A stretch of DNA of 34,611 nt, from positions 1 through 34,611 of the forward strand of contig QCKZ01000014.1 of assembly GCA_003214975.1 (NCBI GenBank), in the 5' to 3' direction. Below are positions 30,292 to 34,611 of the stretch, one piece after another. This DNA comes from Prochlorococcus sp. AG-412-C21. Its GTDB lineage: Bacteria; Cyanobacteriota; Cyanobacteriia; PCC-6307; Cyanobiaceae. A program made the translations under genes and the position numbers. Below the pieces are notes generated by a model that ran no database searches, was not told the DNA's origin, and saw only the letters and a program-made list of their open reading frames with translations. Position 1 is the stretch's first letter, and each line of letters starts with the position of its first letter.

Positions 30292-30447
30292 ATGAATCAT
30301 TCTAAAGAAGTTAGTAAAACTGATAAATCCAATCCTATAGACGAATATTTTCAATGTCTTTCATATTGCGATATTCACCCAAAAGGGATAGATAATGACT
30401 GTGAGGTTATTTGTATGGAAAGACATTTAAAAGCTAACTATTGGTAG
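30292..30447 (+). CDS. 51 aa twin-CX3C microprotein, hypothetical
   Basis: ATG with AGGA about 10 nt upstream (TTGAGGAAATCTTTTATG); MNHSKEVSKTDKSNPIDEYFQCLSYCDIHPKGIDNDCEVICMERHLKANYW; below the ORF-track length cut-off. Confidence 0.65.
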   Translation: MNHSKEVSKTDKSNPIDEYFQCLSYCDIHPKGIDNDCEVICMERHLKANYW

Positions 30448-30481
30448 TTTGAATTATTTTTGTTTTACTGCTTGAATCCCT

Positions 30482-31540
30482 TCAAAAAGAGTTAGTACGA
30501 ACTTTAAATTTCCATACATTTACTACACCTTTTGCGTTAACTGCAGCTAGTGCACAATCATCAGGTCTCCACGAAAGTGCACCCACTAAATCGCCCGCGA
30601 ATGCTGCCCCAACTGGGTCACCATTGCCATCATCTTTTAGGAAACTTGCGACAACAGAACCATCTCTAGATCCTGAGGCTACAAGCATGCCTTTATTTGA
30701 AAAAGCTAGGCTAGAAATAGGCTCGGTATGGTGCAATAGCTCTCCCGGCATAGTTCCCTCTGGACCATCACCTATAAAGCTCCATACTGTGATTCTCTCG
30801 CTACCACTAGTTGCTAATAATTTTCCACTATCATCAAAGGAAAGATGACTAGGTTTTCCTGGGTATCCAGTCATTTCAGCATCCATTCCAGTTGATCTTC
30901 TCCAAAAATGAACTGAATTGTCTTGACTCCCGCAGGCGACTATATCACCATCAGGACTTAATTCCATTGAGACTAATGATCCTTGCCACTCGAGTTTTTG
31001 ATTCGTTTTATTATTTACTATGTCAAAGAATGTTACTCTCCCGTAGCAGGCTGTAGCTAGCTCATTATTATTTGACCATTTTATTGCACTTACTGTGCTT
31101 GGATGATCATCTGAGACCCATTTTTCTTCACCAATTTCATTGAAAACATATACTTTTTTTGAAGAAGCTACTGCAAGAAATAAGCCATCATTTGACCACT
31201 TAAGATGCTCTACCCAAGCCTTGCCAAGATCGAGAGTTTTAATTACTTTACCTTCGTGGCAATTATATATTTGAATATTCCCATCTTGACCGGAAGTTGC
31301 AAAAATCTCTCCTTCTGGATGAATGGACATTGCTAGTAGACCACCAGAGTGTGTATTTTCTTTTTTCCAAATAATTTTCCCAGTATCTCCTTCAAAGGCA
31401 AAAATACCTCCTGCTACATCCCCAACAATGAATAACTTTCCTTTAATAGCCCAACCACAAACTATTGCATAATCATTAACTTCAGCTGTCCATCCCTCAT
31501 GGAACATGCCTCTTGGGCTAAATGATTCTATATCAGGCAT
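30482..31540 (-). CDS. WD40 repeat protein
   Basis: Repeated [LM]xxSxxGxxxAxxSxDxxxxxW-type blades (LAMSIHPEGEIFATSGQDGNIQIYN, MELSPDGDIVACGSQDNSVHFWR, LAFSNKGMLVASGSRDGSV). Confidence 0.92.
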   Translation of the reverse strand: MPDIESFSPRGMFHEGWTAEVNDYAIVCGWAIKGKLFIVGDVAGGIFAFEGDTGKIIWKKENTHSGGLLAMSIHPEGEIFATSGQDGNIQIYNCHEGKVIKTLDLGKAWVEHLKWSNDGLFLAVASSKKVYVFNEIGEEKWVSDDHPSTVSAIKWSNNNELATACYGRVTFFDIVNNKTNQKLEWQGSLVSMELSPDGDIVACGSQDNSVHFWRRSTGMDAEMTGYPGKPSHLSFDDSGKLLATSGSERITVWSFIGDGPEGTMPGELLHHTEPISSLAFSNKGMLVASGSRDGSVVASFLKDDGNGDPVGAAFAGDLVGALSWRPDDCALAAVNAKGVVNVWKFKVRTNSF

Positions 31541-32883
31541 TTTTCAAAACCTTCTCGCATCTCTTTCTCGTCCAAATTCCTACCTATAAAAACAAGTTGG
31601 TTCCTACGAGGTTCGTTACCCCATTCTTTATCAGGTTGCGCTGTAAATAGCATATGTACCCCTTGAAAAACTATTCTCTGTGGGTTTCCTGAGTAGCTAA
31701 TGAAACCTTTTGTTCTAAATATATCCACACCTTTTTCAGAAAGAAGTCTGCCCAGCCAAGTATTAAGTTTTTCTGGATCAACATCTCCAAATCGTTCAAT
31801 TGCAATTGACGTTACTTCATCATCGTGTTCGTGCTCAGCTTGCCAGAATCTTTCAGTATTAAATGGAATCTCTTTTGAATTATTTTCTTCACTTTTAATG
31901 ACTTTCATATTGAATTCTTCAGCAGTGTGCTGTGTAAACAAACCTATTTTTGTTGGCTTTTCTATGTTCAGGATGAAGGATTTATTCCCTTTATCCACCA
32001 ATTTGAGATTTATATGTTCTCCAAATGGGATAGTATTTCCAGGATCTAAACTGTTAGTTTTTTCTGCATAAAGTCTTACGGAAGATTCTGCACCATCTTT
32101 AAGTTCTTCTTCACTCTCACCTTGGTTAACGAGAGCTACTAGTGACATTTCTGGATCGGGTCCTTCTTCTAGCATTAATTCATATTTACCTGCAGCAAGA
32201 TCGTAAACACCTGTCCACTCAAAAGGATATTCTGGTTCAAGAAATGTTGGTCTGCGTTTAAGGATCTGATCGAGATCAAATGCACTTAGATTTAGGACTG
32301 TTTCGATGGGTACTTGAGCATTCTCGGCTCGAATGATTCGAGTCATTCTGTTCATATCTCTCAATCTCGATTCAAGAGTATCTAGATCATCATCAGAGAC
32401 TAAATCAGTTTTGTTTAGGACAAGAACATCTGCAAATGCAACTTGTTCTGAACTTTCATCACTTCTTCCTAATTGCTGATCAATATGTGCCGCATCAACT
32501 AAAGTCACAATTCCATCGAGAGTAAATTCGGAACTAATTTCTTCATCCATGAAAAAAGTCTGAGCAACTGGGCCTGGATCTGCTAATCCTGTCGTTTCTA
32601 CTAAAACATAGTCAAACTTATCTCTTCTTTTCATAAGGTTGCCAAGGACTCTTATTAAATCCCCGCGAACAGTACAACAAATGCACCCATTTGACATCTC
32701 AAATACTTCTTCGTCGGCATTAATTACGAGCCCTTGATCTATACCTACTTCACCGTATTCATTTTCAATTACGGCAATTCTTTTACCATGCTCTTCACTT
32801 AATATTCTATTAAGAAGAGTCGTTTTCCCTGAGCCAAGGAATCCAGTGAGGATAGTTACGGGAACTTTATCTTTGATGCTCAT
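31528..32883 (-). CDS. COG0523 (CobW-type) GTPase with a large inserted domain, putative zinc metallochaperone
   Basis: TGFLGSGKTTLLNRIL, NEYGEVGIDQGLV, CICC motif SNGCICCTVRGDL, NKTD, C-terminal VFQGVHMLFTAQPDKEW...LVFIGRNLD; extra ~130 aa between residues ~219 and 350. Confidence 0.95.
   Translation of the reverse strand: MSIKDKVPVTILTGFLGSGKTTLLNRILSEEHGKRIAVIENEYGEVGIDQGLVINADEEVFEMSNGCICCTVRGDLIRVLGNLMKRRDKFDYVLVETTGLADPGPVAQTFFMDEEISSEFTLDGIVTLVDAAHIDQQLGRSDESSEQVAFADVLVLNKTDLVSDDDLDTLESRLRDMNRMTRIIRAENAQVPIETVLNLSAFDLDQILKRRPTFLEPEYPFEWTGVYDLAAGKYELMLEEGPDPEMSLVALVNQGESEEELKDGAESSVRLYAEKTNSLDPGNTIPFGEHINLKLVDKGNKSFILNIEKPTKIGLFTQHTAEEFNMKVIKSEENNSKEIPFNTERFWQAEHEHDDEVTSIAIERFGDVDPEKLNTWLGRLLSEKGVDIFRTKGFISYSGNPQRIVFQGVHMLFTAQPDKEWGNEPRRNQLVFIGRNLDEKEMREGFEKCLI
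31894..32226 (-). other. inserted FEWxG...FTQHxxxEF domain of the COG0523 protein
   Basis: PFEWTGVYDLAAGKYELMLEEGPDPEMSLVAL...SFILNIEKPTKIGLFTQHTAEEFNMKVIK; matches a segment of the adjacent ZnuA. Confidence 0.75.
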
Positions 32884-32961
32884 TTACTGATTTTTACTAA
32901 ATAAATAATAGTCTAATAATAGTAATAATAAGAAATGAAAACCGTTTTTATTTAGAAAAAT

Positions 32962-34563
32962 TTAATCTGAAAGTTTGTACCATTCAGACTCAAGATTGGA
33001 GCCAGATTCTTTATCACAGCTTCCACCTAATGAATCAACAATTGTACAAGTGTTGTGAACCGCTACTGAAACCGTATTCCCGTCCATCATCAATCCATCA
33101 ACGAATATTTGATTAGAAGCTAAAGGTACTGAACTTTGTCTACTTAAGTTTCTTAATAACTTAGATGCTGGAATTTGTTCAGGAAATATTGCCTGAACTT
33201 TCTCTTCATCTAACATTTTTAAAGTCGAACTTATGTTTTCTGGCCTTAAGCTTGAGGAGTCTCCAAGAAAGTCAAGTAAACTAATAGTTTCAAAACCAAA
33301 TGCATCACCGTAGTATTCAAGTGCTTTGTGTTTAGAGACAATTACTTTGTTTTCCTCAGGAATAGAGCTTACTTGTTCGACGATCCAACTATCTAAGCCT
33401 TCTAGAAGTGAATCAGCTTTTTCGAATCTTTCATTAATTAGTTTTCTGTCCCCTCTATTAAAAACTGAAATATCTTTTTTTAAGTTTTTACTTATAACAT
33501 CTCCCATTTTTATGATGTTATGTGGATCATGCCATACATGTGGATCTAGACCTCCATGGTCATGATGGTGATGATGCCCCTCGCCTTCGTCTGGTACTTG
33601 TGCTATCGGTTCGACATCACTATTTGAAACGTCTTTAAAAAAGTGTTGAGTTGCTTCAAACTCAAAAGGCATGTGTTCAGTAAAAAATATATATTGACCA
33701 TCTTCTTTGATTTCCACGTTAAAAACAGTGCTTTCTTTTCTTTGATCAAAGTTAAGAATAAAAGCTTTATTACTTTCGATCAGTGTACCATTATTTTTTC
33801 TGCTTATTGAGTCTTTAGATCCTAATAATTCTTTAGCTAAATCTTCAGAACCTTCTATATCATTAGATTTGAGAATCACCATCTTCATTGCAGGATCTGC
33901 ATATTCGCCATCAACTTTTTCAAATGACCATTTGTAGGAACCCTTAGAAAGCTGGAATTTACCTGCCCATTCGAAATCACCTTCAGCGTGATCATCATGT
34001 CCACCATGGTCTGAGTGATCATCGTGACCTCCATGATCAGAATGATCATCTACCTTAGCTGAATGTTCAGCATGATCATCATGTCCATCATGGTCTGAGT
34101 GATCATCGTGACCTCCATGATCAGAATGATCATCTACCTTAGCTGAATGTTCAGCATGATCATCATGTCCATCATGGTCTGAGTGATCATCTACGTCTAT
34201 TGCACTAACACCTACAACAACAGTATTCTTTTTACTTTCCCAATTTCTCATACTTGGAGTCATTTCTTTACCAAGAGTGAATACTTTGTCTGCGCTATTT
34301 AATAATTGAGCTTGTCTTGGATTTATCTTTAAGTCATGAACATCCTGTTTCCTATCTACTAAGCATGTAACTTCGTCAGAAGGTAATGCAATTGATTTAA
34401 CTAAATCACAAACTAGTGGTTCAACTGCTACATATGACTTTCCTTTGGCCATGACATCCTGCCCAAAACCAGAAAATATTATCGTTCCTGCGATAAGGGA
34501 ATTTTTAATAATTGACTTACTTGAAACTGTTTTATTTGTTAAAAGTCTTTTAAAAATTGACAT
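32962..34563 (-). CDS. znuA: zinc ABC transporter substrate-binding protein with His/Asp-rich loop and inserted domain
   Basis: SYVAVEPLVCDLVKSIAL, QDVHDLKINPRQAQLL, LDPHVWHDPHNIIKMGD, VIVSKHKALEYYGDAFGFETISLL, SLRPENIS; His-rich repeats, His run HHHHHDH. Confidence 0.93.
   Translation of the reverse strand: MSIFKRLLTNKTVSSKSIIKNSLIAGTIIFSGFGQDVMAKGKSYVAVEPLVCDLVKSIALPSDEVTCLVDRKQDVHDLKINPRQAQLLNSADKVFTLGKEMTPSMRNWESKKNTVVVGVSAIDVDDHSDHDGHDDHAEHSAKVDDHSDHGGHDDHSDHDGHDDHAEHSAKVDDHSDHGGHDDHSDHGGHDDHAEGDFEWAGKFQLSKGSYKWSFEKVDGEYADPAMKMVILKSNDIEGSEDLAKELLGSKDSISRKNNGTLIESNKAFILNFDQRKESTVFNVEIKEDGQYIFFTEHMPFEFEATQHFFKDVSNSDVEPIAQVPDEGEGHHHHHDHGGLDPHVWHDPHNIIKMGDVISKNLKKDISVFNRGDRKLINERFEKADSLLEGLDSWIVEQVSSIPEENKVIVSKHKALEYYGDAFGFETISLLDFLGDSSSLRPENISSTLKMLDEEKVQAIFPEQIPASKLLRNLSRQSSVPLASNQIFVDGLMMDGNTVSVAVHNTCTIVDSLGGSCDKESGSNLESEWYKLSD
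33628..33978 (-). other. inserted FEWxG...FTEHxxxEF domain of ZnuA
   Basis: DFEWAGKFQLSKGSYKWSFEKVDGEYADPAMKMVIL...ESTVFNVEIKEDGQYIFFTEHMPFEFEATQHFFK. Confidence 0.75.
33983..34194 (-). repeat. 84-bp tandem repeat (about 2.5 copies) encoding His/Asp-rich 28 aa units
   Basis: TCAGC(G/A)TGATCATCATGTCCA(C/T)CATGG... copies start at 33983, 34067 and 34151 (exact 84-nt spacing); encodes DDHSDHDGHDDHAEHSAKVDDHSDHGGH. Confidence 0.95.
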
Positions 34564-34587
34564 AAATAATTATTAAATACTTAAAAA

Positions 34588-34602
34588 TGATAATCATTTT
34601 CA
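34588..34602. promoter_or_regulatory. putative Zur (Fur-family) box upstream of znuA
   Basis: 7-1-7 palindrome TGATAAT-C-ATTTTCA, one mismatch from perfect symmetry, 24 bp upstream of the znuA start. Confidence 0.7.
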
Positions 34603-34611
34603 TTTCGCCTG

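Noticed and set aside
31700-32071. 123 aa plus-strand ORF
   Set aside because: Antisense shadow of the COG0523 GTPase.
33983-34194. CRISPR array
   Set aside because: The 84-bp periodicity is an in-frame coding tandem repeat with no spacer/repeat alternation and no cas genes.
1-34611. tRNA, rRNA, transposase or prophage genes
   Set aside because: No tRNA-like T-loop/anticodon patterns, rRNA signatures, transposase motifs or terminal inverted repeats were recognised by eye; a tRNAscan/Infernal run would be decisive.

Overview
AT-rich window with compact, mostly housekeeping gene order, consistent with a high-light-adapted Prochlorococcus (inferred from composition, gene content and the guaB3-yfr1-trxA arrangement). 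About 36 protein-coding genes are supported, including leuA, a GH57 glucan enzyme, a lycopene cyclase, gyrA, guaB3, trxA, hisH, rsmD, petG, a c-type cytochrome, chlI, ruvC, a 5-FCL gene, sufE, hom, parts of a peptide ABC transporter, a pfkB-type kinase, a pentapeptide-repeat protein, and a transglutaminase / alpha-E / circularly permuted ATP-grasp trio. The small RNA Yfr1 lies between guaB3 and trxA and carries an intact ACTCCTCACAC motif. The right end holds a zinc module: ZnuA, a COG0523 (CobW-type) GTPase and a WD40 protein, with a Fur/Zur-like palindrome upstream of znuA. The strongest new signal is that ZnuA and the neighbouring GTPase appear to carry the same extra ~110-130 aa domain (FEW-x-G ... 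DPxM ... FT[EQ]HxxxEF), each next to a His-rich stretch. Other notable items are a twin-CX3C microprotein missing from the ORF track, a decayed ~90 aa gene with two CAA-to-TAA-compatible stops and a frameshift, and an orphan minus-strand terminator. All family calls come from reading the sequence; no searches were run.
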